This document shows positions 44,956 through 54,243 of a stretch of DNA of 64,000 nt, one piece after another. The translations under genes and the position numbers were made by a program. Source of the stretch: Candidatus Binataceae bacterium (lineage in GTDB: Bacteria > Desulfobacterota > Binatia > Binatales > Binataceae); assembly GCA_015478645.1 (NCBI GenBank), contig JADMIL010000008.1, positions 1 through 64,000 of the forward strand, written 5' to 3'. Position 1 is the first letter of the stretch; each line of letters starts with the position of its first letter. The notes below the pieces were generated by a model, which saw only the letters and a program-made list of their open reading frames with translations, searched no databases and had not been told where the DNA came from.

Positions 44956-47697
44956 ATGGAACTGAGCAAGACATTCGATCCCAAAACGGCCGAGGAGCAT
45001 TGGTTTCAGCTCTGGATCGACCGCGGCTATTTCACCGCCGACCCGGCGCGCGCGGGCGCGGCATTCGCGATCGTGATCCCGCCGCCCAACGTCACCGGCC
45101 AATTGCATCTCGGCCATGCGCTCAACGTCACGCTGCAGGACGTGATCGTGCGCACGCGGCGGATGCAGGGCTTCAATACGCTGTGGATGCCGGGAACCGA
45201 TCACGCCGGGATCGCCACGCAAAACGTGGTCGAGCGCGAAATCGCCAAGACCGGCAAGAGCCGTCACGACCTGGGCCGCGAGGAATTCGTCGCCCGCGTA
45301 TGGCAATGGAAAGAGACCTACGGCGGCAAGATTCTTCATCAGTTGCGCCGGCTCGGCGCCTCGTGCGACTGGAGCCGCGAGCGCTTCACGCTCGATCCGG
45401 GTCTATCGCGCGCGGTCACGCGGGTCTTCGTCATGCTCTATCGCGACGGGCTGATCGAGCGCGACCGGCGGTTGATTAACTGGTGTCCGCGATGCGAGAC
45501 GGCAATCTCCGATCTCGAAGTCGAGCACAAGGACGCGAAGGGTAATCTCTGGTACATCCGCTATCCGCTGAGCGACGGCGGCGGATCGATCACGGTCGCG
45601 ACGACCCGGCCCGAGACCATGCTCGGCGACACCGCCGTGGCGATTAATCCCGACGACGAACGCTATCGCGCGATGGCCGGGCGGACCATCCGGTTGCCGC
45701 TGGCGCGGCGCGAGATTCCGATCGTCGCCGACCCGTCGGTCGATCGCGAATTCGGCAGCGGCGCGGTGAAAATCACGCCGGCGCACGACTTCAACGACTT
45801 TGAGCTGGGCCGCCGGCACAATCTGCCGCAAATCTCCGTGATGGATACGCACGGGCGGATGAGCGCCGAGGCCGGAGTCTACCAGGGTCTGACGCGCGAG
45901 GACGCCCGCAAGCGGATCGTCGAAGATCTCACGGCGCTGGAATTGATCGAGAAGATCGAACCGCACGCGCATAAGGTCGGCGTCTGCTCACGCTGCGACA
46001 CGGTGGTCGAGCCGATGCTCTCGCTGCAATGGTTCGTGCGGGTCAACAAGCCGGGACCGAGCGGGATGTCGCTCGCCGGCGCGGCGATTGCGGCGGTCGA
46101 ACAGGGCGACACCACCTTTCATCCGAAGTTCTGGGAGAACACCTATTTCGCGTGGATGCGCAATATCCAGGACTGGTGCATCTCGCGCCAACTCTGGTGG
46201 GGCCATCGGATCCCGGCCTACTGGTGCGACGCGTGTAACGATGGAACTCCGATCGTCGCCGAGGAGCGTCCGGCCGCATGCCCACGATGCGGCGGCGCCG
46301 ATTTGCGCCAGGACGACGACGTGCTCGACACCTGGTTTTCGTCGGGGCTGTGGCCGTTCTCGACTCTGGGATGGCCCGCGGCGACGCCCGAACTCGCGCG
46401 CTACTACCCGACCAGCCTGCTGCTGACCGGATTCGACATAATTTTTTTCTGGGTCGCGCGGATGATGATGCTGGGAATTTATTGCCTCGACGATCGCCCC
46501 GCGCCCGAGCGCGTGCCGTTCAGGGGCGTCTATATCACGCCGCTGGTGCGCGATCAGTACGGCAAGAAGATGACCAAGTCGCGCGGCAACGTGGTCGATC
46601 CGCTCGAGATCATGGAGAAGTACGGCACCGACGCGGTGCGCTTCACGCTCGCGCAATTGGCGGTGCAGGGGCGCGACCTGATCCTGTCGGACGATCGGCT
46701 GGCGGCGTCGCGCGCCTTCGCCAACAAGATCTGGAACGCGGCGCGCTTCGTGATGATGAACCTCGACGGCGCGTCGCATCCGCTTGCGCCAGTCGATACG
46801 GCGCAACTCGGCCTGGCTGAGCGCTGGATCATGAGCCGCCTCGATAATGCGGTGCGCGACGTGACGGCGGCGATCGATGCGTACGAATTCAACCGCGCGG
46901 CGCTAATCGTCTATCAATTCGTCTGGCACGAATTCTGTGACTGGTATATTGAGCTGGCCAAGGATCCGCTCAAGGCGGGCGGCGATCGGCAGGCCGCCGC
47001 GCGCTTCGTGCTGGTGTCATGCTTCGACGGGATGCTGCGGATGCTGCATCCGTTCATGCCGTTTATCTCTGAAGAGATCTGGCAGGCGTTGCGCCCGTAT
47101 TTCAACGCGCCGGGTCTCGCGGAGCATCTGGCGATCGCGAAGTTTCCGACGCCCGCGGAAACCCCGTGGCTCACGCCCGACGAAGCGACGACGATGAACG
47201 AGTGTATTGCCGCAACGGAGGCGGTCAATTCACTACGCGCCCTCGTTGGGCATCATCCGGGACAAAAAATCGACGTCCAGTTTCGACCTCGCTTTAAGGA
47301 CGCGGGTTCAGTGGCGGATATGCAATACCAAGTACAGATGAGGGTTTCTGCTTTCCGCCCTTATTTCGAATTGCTGGCAAAGGCACATATCGTGAGCTTT
47401 GGGGATTTCGGCAAAGATAATACCGGTCGGACAGTCACGACTTTACTTGATTGGTGTGAAATTTCCGTAGGGACACCAGAGGAATTCGACTTCGCCAAGG
47501 CGCGGGAACTTACCTCAAAAAAGCTTGCCGAAGTAAGAAAACATCTGGAACAGCACCTGGCGCGGCTGGGTAGTAAAGAATTTATGGCAAAAGCTGACCG
47601 AGATACCCGCGAATCGACTCGCGCACGCTCCGAGCAGCTCAAGGACGAAGAACTTCGACTCGGTGTGCAATTGAGAGACCTAGCCTCAGCGGACTAA
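44956..47697 (+). CDS. valS: Valyl-tRNA synthetase
   Basis: A 913-residue class I synthetase with the HIGH-type motif PNVTGQLHLGHALN, an editing domain, the KMSKS-type KKMTKSRGNVVDPL, and a C-terminal coiled coil (EEFDFAKARELTSKKLAEVRKHLEQHL). Motifs are intact and the length is normal. The last 480 bases or so (from about 47220) are far less G+C-rich than the rest: hand counts of four lines give 45-52% against about 70% upstream. The coiled coil is complete, so this looks like an allele replacement rather than decay. There is no Shine-Dalgarno sequence before the ATG. Confidence 0.96.
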   Translation: MELSKTFDPKTAEEHWFQLWIDRGYFTADPARAGAAFAIVIPPPNVTGQLHLGHALNVTLQDVIVRTRRMQGFNTLWMPGTDHAGIATQNVVEREIAKTGKSRHDLGREEFVARVWQWKETYGGKILHQLRRLGASCDWSRERFTLDPGLSRAVTRVFVMLYRDGLIERDRRLINWCPRCETAISDLEVEHKDAKGNLWYIRYPLSDGGGSITVATTRPETMLGDTAVAINPDDERYRAMAGRTIRLPLARREIPIVADPSVDREFGSGAVKITPAHDFNDFELGRRHNLPQISVMDTHGRMSAEAGVYQGLTREDARKRIVEDLTALELIEKIEPHAHKVGVCSRCDTVVEPMLSLQWFVRVNKPGPSGMSLAGAAIAAVEQGDTTFHPKFWENTYFAWMRNIQDWCISRQLWWGHRIPAYWCDACNDGTPIVAEERPAACPRCGGADLRQDDDVLDTWFSSGLWPFSTLGWPAATPELARYYPTSLLLTGFDIIFFWVARMMMLGIYCLDDRPAPERVPFRGVYITPLVRDQYGKKMTKSRGNVVDPLEIMEKYGTDAVRFTLAQLAVQGRDLILSDDRLAASRAFANKIWNAARFVMMNLDGASHPLAPVDTAQLGLAERWIMSRLDNAVRDVTAAIDAYEFNRAALIVYQFVWHEFCDWYIELAKDPLKAGGDRQAAARFVLVSCFDGMLRMLHPFMPFISEEIWQALRPYFNAPGLAEHLAIAKFPTPAETPWLTPDEATTMNECIAATEAVNSLRALVGHHPGQKIDVQFRPRFKDAGSVADMQYQVQMRVSAFRPYFELLAKAHIVSFGDFGKDNTGRTVTTLLDWCEISVGTPEEFDFAKARELTSKKLAEVRKHLEQHLARLGSKEFMAKADRDTRESTRARSEQLKDEELRLGVQLRDLASAD

Positions 47698-47701
47698 TGG
47701 C

Positions 47702-48565
47702 GTGGAAATTCTCCGTCAAATCGATCTCGCCGAACTCGTCCGCCGCGCGCTGGCCGAAGATGTGGGCCAGGGCGACCTCACCACCGCTTCGACCGTCGCA
47801 TCGGATCAGGCCGGCCGCGCGCGGATCACCGTCAAGGAGCCCGACGGGATCGTCTTTTGCGGCGGGATGCTTCTCGCCCAGACCTTCGCGCTGTCGGCGA
47901 GCGAACCGCGGATGACGCTGCTCGCGGCCGAGGGCGAGCGGCTCGCGCGCGGCGCCGTGGCGGCCGAGATCGAAGGGCGGCTGGCCGGCCTGCTGACCGG
48001 CGAGCGGGTCGCGCTCAACTTCGTCCAACTGATGTCGGGTATCGCGACCGCCACGCGCCGCTACGTCGACGCGGTGGCCGGCACGCGGGCGCGGATCGTC
48101 GACACCCGCAAGACCCATCCGGGTCTGCGCGCGATCGAGAAATATGCCGTGCGCATCGGCGGCGCCAGCAACCATCGCTTCGGCCTCGATAGCGGCGTGC
48201 TGATCAAGGACAACCATATCGCCGCCGCCGGTTCGATCCGCGTCGCGCTCGAACGGGCGCGGCGGCTTGCACCGCATACCTTTCGCGTCGAGATCGAATG
48301 CGAGACGCTGGCGCAGGTCGAGGAGGCGCTCAAGCACGGCGCGACCGCGATCCTGCTCGACAACATGGACGTCGCCGCGATGAGCCGCGCGCGCGAAATC
48401 GCCGGCGATGCGATACTGCTCGAAGCGTCGGGCGGCGTCACGCTCGAAGCGGTGCGCGCGATCGCGGCGGCCGACGTCGATCTGATCTCGGTCGGCGCGC
48501 TGACCCATTCGGTCAAGGCCGTCGATCTCAGCATGCGGATCGAACAGGTTGATCGCGATGCATAG
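47702..48565 (+). CDS. nadC: Nicotinate-nucleotide pyrophosphorylase (carboxylating)
   Basis: A 287-residue quinolinate phosphoribosyltransferase of NAD synthesis. It has RRALAEDVGQGDLTTAS, LLTGERVALNFVQLMSGIATATRRYVDAV, the DTRKTHPGLRAIEKYAVRIGGASNHRFGLDSGVLIKDNHI substrate block, and ILLDNMDVAAM. Length is typical. The GTG start is five bases after the valS stop codon, and birA follows in the same direction. Confidence 0.97.
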   Translation: MEILRQIDLAELVRRALAEDVGQGDLTTASTVASDQAGRARITVKEPDGIVFCGGMLLAQTFALSASEPRMTLLAAEGERLARGAVAAEIEGRLAGLLTGERVALNFVQLMSGIATATRRYVDAVAGTRARIVDTRKTHPGLRAIEKYAVRIGGASNHRFGLDSGVLIKDNHIAAAGSIRVALERARRLAPHTFRVEIECETLAQVEEALKHGATAILLDNMDVAAMSRAREIAGDAILLEASGGVTLEAVRAIAAADVDLISVGALTHSVKAVDLSMRIEQVDRDA

Positions 48566-48613
48566 GGCGATGCCTAACGCGATGCCTGAGCGGCGCGTCA
48601 GGCCGCGTGGCAA

Positions 48614-49414
48614 ATGATGGCGGCCAATCCCTACCAGGCGATCGAAAGCGGCCAGCCCGGCACGATCGGCTGGCGAATCCATTACTTTGACGAAGTCGGC
48701 TCGACCCAGCGCGTGGCCGCCGACCTGGCGGGCGAGGGCGCCGCGCAGGGTACGATCGTGATCGCCGAGCGCCAGAGCGCCGGGCGCGGCCGGATGGGCC
48801 GCACGTGGCATTCGCCGTCCGGCGTCAATCTCTACCTGACGATTATCCTGCGCCCGGCGCTGCCGATTGCCGAAGTGCCGCGGCTTAGCCTGGTCGCCGG
48901 CGTGGCAGCGGCCGAGGCGCTCGAGAGCGCCGCACCCGGCCTGGTCGCGCTGAAATGGCCCAACGACGTATGGCTCGGCGGGCGCAAGACCGGCGGGATT
49001 ATCGCCGAGGCGGTGACCGACTTCCGCCAGGGCTTGCGCTGCGTGCTGCTCGGCATCGGCCTCAACGTCAACCTGCCAGCCGCGGATCTATTGCCGGAAC
49101 TGCGCGACAAGGCGACCTCGGTCCGGATCGCAACGGGCCGCGAATGCGATCGGATCGGGCTCGCGAGGGTGCTGTTTAATCGGCTCGACTCGCGCTATAT
49201 GGAAATTGAGCGCGACGGCTTTGCCGCGATTCGCCCGGCCTGGGAGCGCTACTCGGCGCTGACCGGGCGGCGGGTCACGGTGGTCGACGGCGCGGCGCGT
49301 ATCGCCGGCGTGGTCAGGGGCATCGACGCCGGCGGCGCGCTGCTGCTCGACACCGATACGGGCCGCGCGCGTATCGTCACGGGGGATGTGAGTATCGAAG
49401 GAGCCTACGATTAG
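48614..49414 (+). CDS. birA: Biotin--[acetyl-CoA-carboxylase] ligase
   Basis: A 266-residue biotin protein ligase. The biotinyl-AMP motif is GRGRMGRTWHSPSGVNLYLTIILRP, followed by LKWPNDVWLGGRKTGGIIAEAV and a C-terminal SH3-like cap (GRRVTVVDGAARIAGVVRGIDAGGALLLDT). There is no N-terminal helix-turn-helix domain, so it is a group I enzyme without repressor function. Downstream of nadC by 48 bases, a common pairing. A second ATG one codon on is equally possible as start. Confidence 0.95.
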   Translation: MMAANPYQAIESGQPGTIGWRIHYFDEVGSTQRVAADLAGEGAAQGTIVIAERQSAGRGRMGRTWHSPSGVNLYLTIILRPALPIAEVPRLSLVAGVAAAEALESAAPGLVALKWPNDVWLGGRKTGGIIAEAVTDFRQGLRCVLLGIGLNVNLPAADLLPELRDKATSVRIATGRECDRIGLARVLFNRLDSRYMEIERDGFAAIRPAWERYSALTGRRVTVVDGAARIAGVVRGIDAGGALLLDTDTGRARIVTGDVSIEGAYD

Positions 49415-49537
49415 CACAGGAACGCGGCGGCACGCGCGACCGGGCCGTACGTCAGGAAGGCTGCGGCAGGCCGGCTGCGCGATAAATTCGCGCGCTCCGA
49501 GAGACGTTACGCAAACGTTGCGGAGAGGTGAATCGCT

Positions 49538-51640
49538 ATGGCAGTCGAGGAAACCGGTGGCTTAAGGACAATCGCAATCGTCGGCCAAGGTGGCGCCGGC
49601 AAGACGCAGCTCGCCGAGGCGATGCTGTTTACGGCCGGCGCGACCAAGAATCTCGGCCGTCCCGACGACGGCAGTGCCGCGATGGACTTCGAACCCGAAG
49701 AACTCGCGCGGCATATCTCGATCAGCTCCTCGTTTCATCATCTGAACTGGAAAAAGACCGACGTAATTATCGGCAACACCCCCGGTTACGCGGCCTTTCT
49801 GCCCGAAGCCTTCACGACCATGCGCGCGGTCGACGGCGTGGTCTTCGTGGTCAGCGCGGGCGGCGATCTCAAGGTCGAAGCGGAAAAGATCGCCGACGAG
49901 ATCAAACGGCTCGGCCTGCCGCGAATTGCCTTCGTCTCACGCCTGGAGCGCGAACGGATGAACTTCGCGGCGGCGCTCGAGGACCTCGAAAAGACGCTCG
50001 AACTCAAGCCGGTGGTCCTCACCTTGCCGATCGGCGAGGAGAGCGCGTTCAACGGCGTTATCGATCTGCTCGCGATGCGCGCCGTAATTTACGGCGACGC
50101 CAAGGCCCGGCCGCGCGAAGAAGAATTGACCGGCGATCTGTTGAGCCGCGCCGCGGCCGCGCGCACCCGCCTGTGCGAGGCCGTCGCCGAGACCGACGAC
50201 GCGCTGCTCGAGCGCTATCTCGAGCAGGGTGAATTGACCGAGGCCGAATTGCGCGCGGCGCTGCGCGTCGCGGTGCTCGAAGGCCAACTGATGCCGGTGC
50301 TGTGCGGATCCGGCGCGAAAAATATCGGCACCGGACCGCTGCTCGACGCGATCGCCGGCCTGCTGCCCGCGCCGGGCGAGCGCCCGGCCAATCAGGGCCA
50401 GGGCCCCGCCAACGGCACGCCGGCCGAACGTCCGCACGACCCCGCCGCACCGTTCTCGGCGATCGTCTTCAAGACCATCATCGATCCGTTCGCCGGCAAG
50501 CTCTCGATCATGCATGTGCTGTCGGGGCGTGCCGTGACCGATATGGCGGTGCTCAATTCGACCCGCGGCACCCGCGAGCACCTGGGGCATTTGCTGCGCC
50601 TGGAGGGCAAGAAGCAGGCGCCCGTGAATGCGGCGACGGCCGGCGAAATAATCGCCGTGGCCAAGCTCAAAGATACCACCACCGGCGACACGCTGTGCGA
50701 CGAGAAGGCGCCGATTATCTACCCGGTGCCGGAAAAGCCCGCGCCGGTGATCTCGTTTGCGATTCGGCCCAAGACCCGCTCCGACGAGGAGAAATCGTCG
50801 ATCGCGCTGCAGCGCCTGGTCGAAGAGGATCCCGCGCTCGAAACCCATCGCGACCCGCAGACCCATGAGATCATCCTGTCGGGTACCGGCCAGATGCATA
50901 TCGAGGTGACGGTCGAAAAGCTCAAGCGCAAGTTCAACGTCGAGGTCGAACTACAGGCGCCCAAGGTCCCGTACCTCGAGGCGATCAAGGGACGCGCCGA
51001 GGCCCAGGGCAAGTACAAGCGCCAATCGGGCGGACGCGGCCAGTACGGCGATTGCTGGCTCCGGATCGAACCGCGGCCGCGCGGCTCGGGCTTCGAGTTC
51101 GTCGACGAAATCGTCGGCGGCTCGATCCCGCGCCAGTTTATCCCGTCGGTCGAAAAGGGCGTGCGCAATACGCTGGCCGAGGGCTTCCAGGCGGGCTTTC
51201 CGATGGTTGACGTGCGCGTGACGGTTTACGACGGCAGCTATCACGACGTCGATTCGTCGGACATGGCGTTTCAAATCGCCGCCTCGATGGGGCTCAAGAA
51301 TGCGCTCGAAAAGGCCCGCCCGATTCTGCTCGAGCCGGTGATGGCGGTCGACGTGAGTGCGCCCGACGAATGCATGGGCGACGTGATTGGCGATATCAAT
51401 TCGCGCCGCGGCCGCGTGCTCGGAATGGACAGCAAGGGCCACGGCCAGGTGATCAAGGCGCTGGTCCCGATGGCCGAGATTCTCAAGTATGCGCCCGACC
51501 TGCGCTCGATCACCTCGGGGCGCGGATCGTTCGAGGTGCGCTTCGATCATTATGACGAAGTGCCCGCACCGATCGCCGAGAAGGTGATCAAAGAGGTGCA
51601 GGCGGCACAAGCCGGGGCCAAGGCTCACGCCCACGTCTGA
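49538..51640 (+). CDS. Elongation factor G-like protein with degenerate GTPase motifs
   Basis: A 700-residue EF-G homologue with all five domains (domains III-V are clear: FNVEVELQAPKVPYLEAIKGRAEAQGKYKRQSGGRGQYGDCWLRIEP, LLEPVMAVDVSAPDECMGDVIGDINSRRGRVLGMD). The P-loop GQGGAGKT (16-23) is kept. The G3 box, normally DTPGH, is NTPGY (80-84), and the G4 box, normally NKxD, is SRLE (134-137). Switch I has serines (SISSSF) where EF-G has threonines. This is the EF-G2-like paralogue family, but guanine recognition and hydrolysis residues are eroded here. GAGAGG precedes the ATG. It could be a pseudo-GTPase; it is unlikely to be the main elongation factor. Confidence 0.9.
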   Translation: MAVEETGGLRTIAIVGQGGAGKTQLAEAMLFTAGATKNLGRPDDGSAAMDFEPEELARHISISSSFHHLNWKKTDVIIGNTPGYAAFLPEAFTTMRAVDGVVFVVSAGGDLKVEAEKIADEIKRLGLPRIAFVSRLERERMNFAAALEDLEKTLELKPVVLTLPIGEESAFNGVIDLLAMRAVIYGDAKARPREEELTGDLLSRAAAARTRLCEAVAETDDALLERYLEQGELTEAELRAALRVAVLEGQLMPVLCGSGAKNIGTGPLLDAIAGLLPAPGERPANQGQGPANGTPAERPHDPAAPFSAIVFKTIIDPFAGKLSIMHVLSGRAVTDMAVLNSTRGTREHLGHLLRLEGKKQAPVNAATAGEIIAVAKLKDTTTGDTLCDEKAPIIYPVPEKPAPVISFAIRPKTRSDEEKSSIALQRLVEEDPALETHRDPQTHEIILSGTGQMHIEVTVEKLKRKFNVEVELQAPKVPYLEAIKGRAEAQGKYKRQSGGRGQYGDCWLRIEPRPRGSGFEFVDEIVGGSIPRQFIPSVEKGVRNTLAEGFQAGFPMVDVRVTVYDGSYHDVDSSDMAFQIAASMGLKNALEKARPILLEPVMAVDVSAPDECMGDVIGDINSRRGRVLGMDSKGHGQVIKALVPMAEILKYAPDLRSITSGRGSFEVRFDHYDEVPAPIAEKVIKEVQAAQAGAKAHAHV

Positions 51641-51714
51641 GCGGCGCGCGCGGCGGTCGCGCATGGGCCGACCGGCTGATACCATCGCATGAGCCCCCTG
51701 AGGGGCTTGTGCCG

Positions 51715-51936
51715 ATGGCCGCGCTGGGCAAATACCTGATCGTGTTCGGGTTCGCGATCGCCGCATGCGGGCTGATGGTCTGGTGCGCGTCGGCGCTGCC
51801 GATCGGCGGCCGGCTGGGCCGCCTGCCGGGCGACATTTACGTCCGGCGGGCTAACTTTACCTTCTACTTTCCGATCGCCACATCGATTGTCGTGAGCGTC
51901 GTGCTATCGATTCTCGTGGCCCTGCTGAGGCGTTGA
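51715..51936 (+). CDS. DUF2905 membrane protein
   Basis: A 73-residue protein with two membrane helices (YLIVFGFAIAACGLMVWCASA and FYFPIATSIVVSVVLSILVALL) and the DUF2905 signature LPGDIYVRRANFTFYFPIATSIVVS between them. A GTG two codons upstream (51709) is an alternative start. The stop codon TGA overlaps the ATG of the sensor kinase gene, so the two are translationally coupled. Function is unknown. Confidence 0.85.
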   Translation: MAALGKYLIVFGFAIAACGLMVWCASALPIGGRLGRLPGDIYVRRANFTFYFPIATSIVVSVVLSILVALLRR

Positions 51937-54158
51937 TGGCTGGTGAAGACGATACCGCGCTGACCGCCGCGGAGCTCAAGCGGCGCCATCGCGAGATGAT
52001 CGCGGTCGGCGTCGCCGCCGCCACGCTGATCGCCTTCGTCCTGGCGCAGACCACGCTGCCGCCGCTGACCTCGCATACTTCGCTGATCTCGAACCTGGTC
52101 GTAATCCTGCTTTTCGATCTGAGCTTCCTGCTGCTCGGACTGATGCTCCTGCTGGTCGGGCGCAATCTCGCCAAGGCCTTCTTCGAGCGGCGCCGCGGGT
52201 TGATCGGCTCGAAGCTGCAAGTGCGCCTGGTCTTTGGCTTTATCGCGGTGGCGCTGGTGCCGAGCGCGTTCCTGCTGTACGTCGCCGGCACCTTCCTGCA
52301 CGCCGACATGGATAGCTGGTTTAATCCCGAGTACGAACAGGTGCTCGACGATTCGCTCGATATCGCCAAGGTCTACTACCTCAACTCGGCCAACAACGCG
52401 GCGCATTTCGCCCGCGTGCTGGCCGAAAAGGTCGCCGATCACGACCTGCTCAATCCGGCCCGGCATCGCGACTTGCGCAAGATGGTCGAGAAGGCGCAGC
52501 AGGAGTTCAATCTCGGCACGGTCGAAGTGTTCTCCGCCAATCGGAGCCTGGTGATGTTCGTGCTGAGCCAGCGCACACCCACCGGAATCGGCGTCTCGCC
52601 GGACTCCGCGATCGTGATTGGCACGCTTGCCGGCCATACCATGACGCGCACCGATCGGCTGGGCAAATCCGACGTGATTCGCGGCAGCGCGCCGATCTAC
52701 GCCTCGCCCGATTCCGACAACGTGGTCGGCGCGATCGTCATCGACTACTACCTGCCCAAGAGTCTCGCGCAAAAGGCCGCCGGCATCTCGCGCACCTTCG
52801 AGGAATATTTCCAGTTGCGCATCCTCGACCAGCCGATCATGCACAGCTACATCCTGGCCCTGGTGCTGATCGGCCTGGCCGTCGTGCTCCTGGCGAGCTG
52901 GTTCGGCATCTACCTGGCGCGCGGAATTACCGGGCCGATCAAACTGCTGGCCGAGGGTACGCAGGCGGTCGCCGGCGGCAATCTGAGCTACGAGATTCCG
53001 CCCGTCGGCGACGACGAGATCGGCCACCTGGTCGGCTCCTTCAATCGCATGACGACCGATCTGCGCGCCTCGCGCGCCGAACTCGAGCGCCGCCGGCGCT
53101 ACACTGAGACGCTGCTGCGCAACGTCTCGGCCGGGGTCGTCGGGCTCGACCGCGAGGGCGCCGTGACCGCCATCAATCCGTGCGCCGAGCGGATGCTCGG
53201 ACTGCGCGGCGCCGAGGTGCTCGGCCGGCGCTACGGCGAATGCTTTCCGACGCCGCTGACCCGCACGCTCGACGAGATGCACGCCGCCGGTCCGCGCACG
53301 CAGGAGGATCGCGCCTCGCTTAAGCTCGAGGCCGGGGGCGCCGAAGCCGAACTCATGATGACGGCGAGTCCGCTCGGCGACGAAGCCGGCGAACTGGGCA
53401 CGGTGCTGTTTTTCGAAGACGTGAGCCAGATCGCCAAGGTCGAACGGATGGAAGCGTGGCGCGAAGTCGCGCGGCGCATCGCACACGAAATCAAGAATCC
53501 GCTCACCCCCATCCAGCTCTCGGCCGAGCGGCTGCGCCGCCAACTGGCCCCCGGCTCGGACGGCGACGCGCGCCTGCTCGACGAATGCACGCATACGATC
53601 ATCGGCGAGGTCGAGGACTTGAAGCGCCTGGTCAACGAGTTCGCCGCGTTCGCGCGGATGCCGCAGTTGAACCCGGTTCCGGGCGATCTCAACGCGCTAG
53701 CCGAGGAGACCGTCAACAATTTCCGCGAGGCCCACGGCGGCGTCGAGTTCGCGATGGCGCTCGCCGCGCGCCTGCCACTGATCGAGATCGATCGCGAGGC
53801 GCTCAAGCGCGCGCTGGTCAACCTGCTCGACAACGCCGTCGCCGCCGCGGTCGACGCCAACCACAATGGCGACCGGCCGCGGATCGACGTGCGCACGACC
53901 ACCGATCACAACAGCGGCGTGGTCACGCTGGAGATCTGCGACAACGGCCCGGGCATCGAGCCGCGCAATCGCGCACGCATCTTCGAGCCCTACTTTTCGA
54001 CCAAGAAAGGCGGCACCGGATTGGGCCTCGCGATTGTCGCGACGATCGTCACCGACCATCACGGCTTCATCCGGGTGCGCGACAACCGGCCGCGGGGAAG
54101 TAGATTTATCGTCGAATTCCCGGTAAAAGATCAGGTATCGGTAAAGCTTCCGGCATAG
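51936..54158 (+). CDS. NtrY-like membrane sensor histidine kinase
   Basis: A 740-residue kinase. It has three N-terminal membrane helices (about residues 20-115), a periplasmic sensor region (about 118-285), a fourth helix, a HAMP domain (ITGPIKLLAEGTQAVAGGNLSYEI), a PAS domain (about 380-490), a HisKA domain with the phospho-histidine in RRIAHEIKNPLTPIQLSAERLRR (about residue 515), and an HATPase domain with N, G1, F and G2 boxes (NLLDNAV, DNGPGI, FEPYFS, GTGLGL). This is the NtrY layout. NtrY normally phosphorylates the AAA+ regulator NtrX; here the next gene, 85 bases on, encodes a receiver domain fused to LpxC. Its start overlaps the stop codon of the DUF2905 gene. Confidence 0.94.
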   Translation: MAGEDDTALTAAELKRRHREMIAVGVAAATLIAFVLAQTTLPPLTSHTSLISNLVVILLFDLSFLLLGLMLLLVGRNLAKAFFERRRGLIGSKLQVRLVFGFIAVALVPSAFLLYVAGTFLHADMDSWFNPEYEQVLDDSLDIAKVYYLNSANNAAHFARVLAEKVADHDLLNPARHRDLRKMVEKAQQEFNLGTVEVFSANRSLVMFVLSQRTPTGIGVSPDSAIVIGTLAGHTMTRTDRLGKSDVIRGSAPIYASPDSDNVVGAIVIDYYLPKSLAQKAAGISRTFEEYFQLRILDQPIMHSYILALVLIGLAVVLLASWFGIYLARGITGPIKLLAEGTQAVAGGNLSYEIPPVGDDEIGHLVGSFNRMTTDLRASRAELERRRRYTETLLRNVSAGVVGLDREGAVTAINPCAERMLGLRGAEVLGRRYGECFPTPLTRTLDEMHAAGPRTQEDRASLKLEAGGAEAELMMTASPLGDEAGELGTVLFFEDVSQIAKVERMEAWREVARRIAHEIKNPLTPIQLSAERLRRQLAPGSDGDARLLDECTHTIIGEVEDLKRLVNEFAAFARMPQLNPVPGDLNALAEETVNNFREAHGGVEFAMALAARLPLIEIDREALKRALVNLLDNAVAAAVDANHNGDRPRIDVRTTTDHNSGVVTLEICDNGPGIEPRNRARIFEPYFSTKKGGTGLGLAIVATIVTDHHGFIRVRDNRPRGSRFIVEFPVKDQVSVKLPA

Positions 54159-54243
54159 CGACGCAAGCCTTGGCGGTGCCACGTGCAGCCTTCCGCGGCA
54201 TCCGCGATTCCGAAATCGGACAAATTTGCATAGCGCAGGAGTC

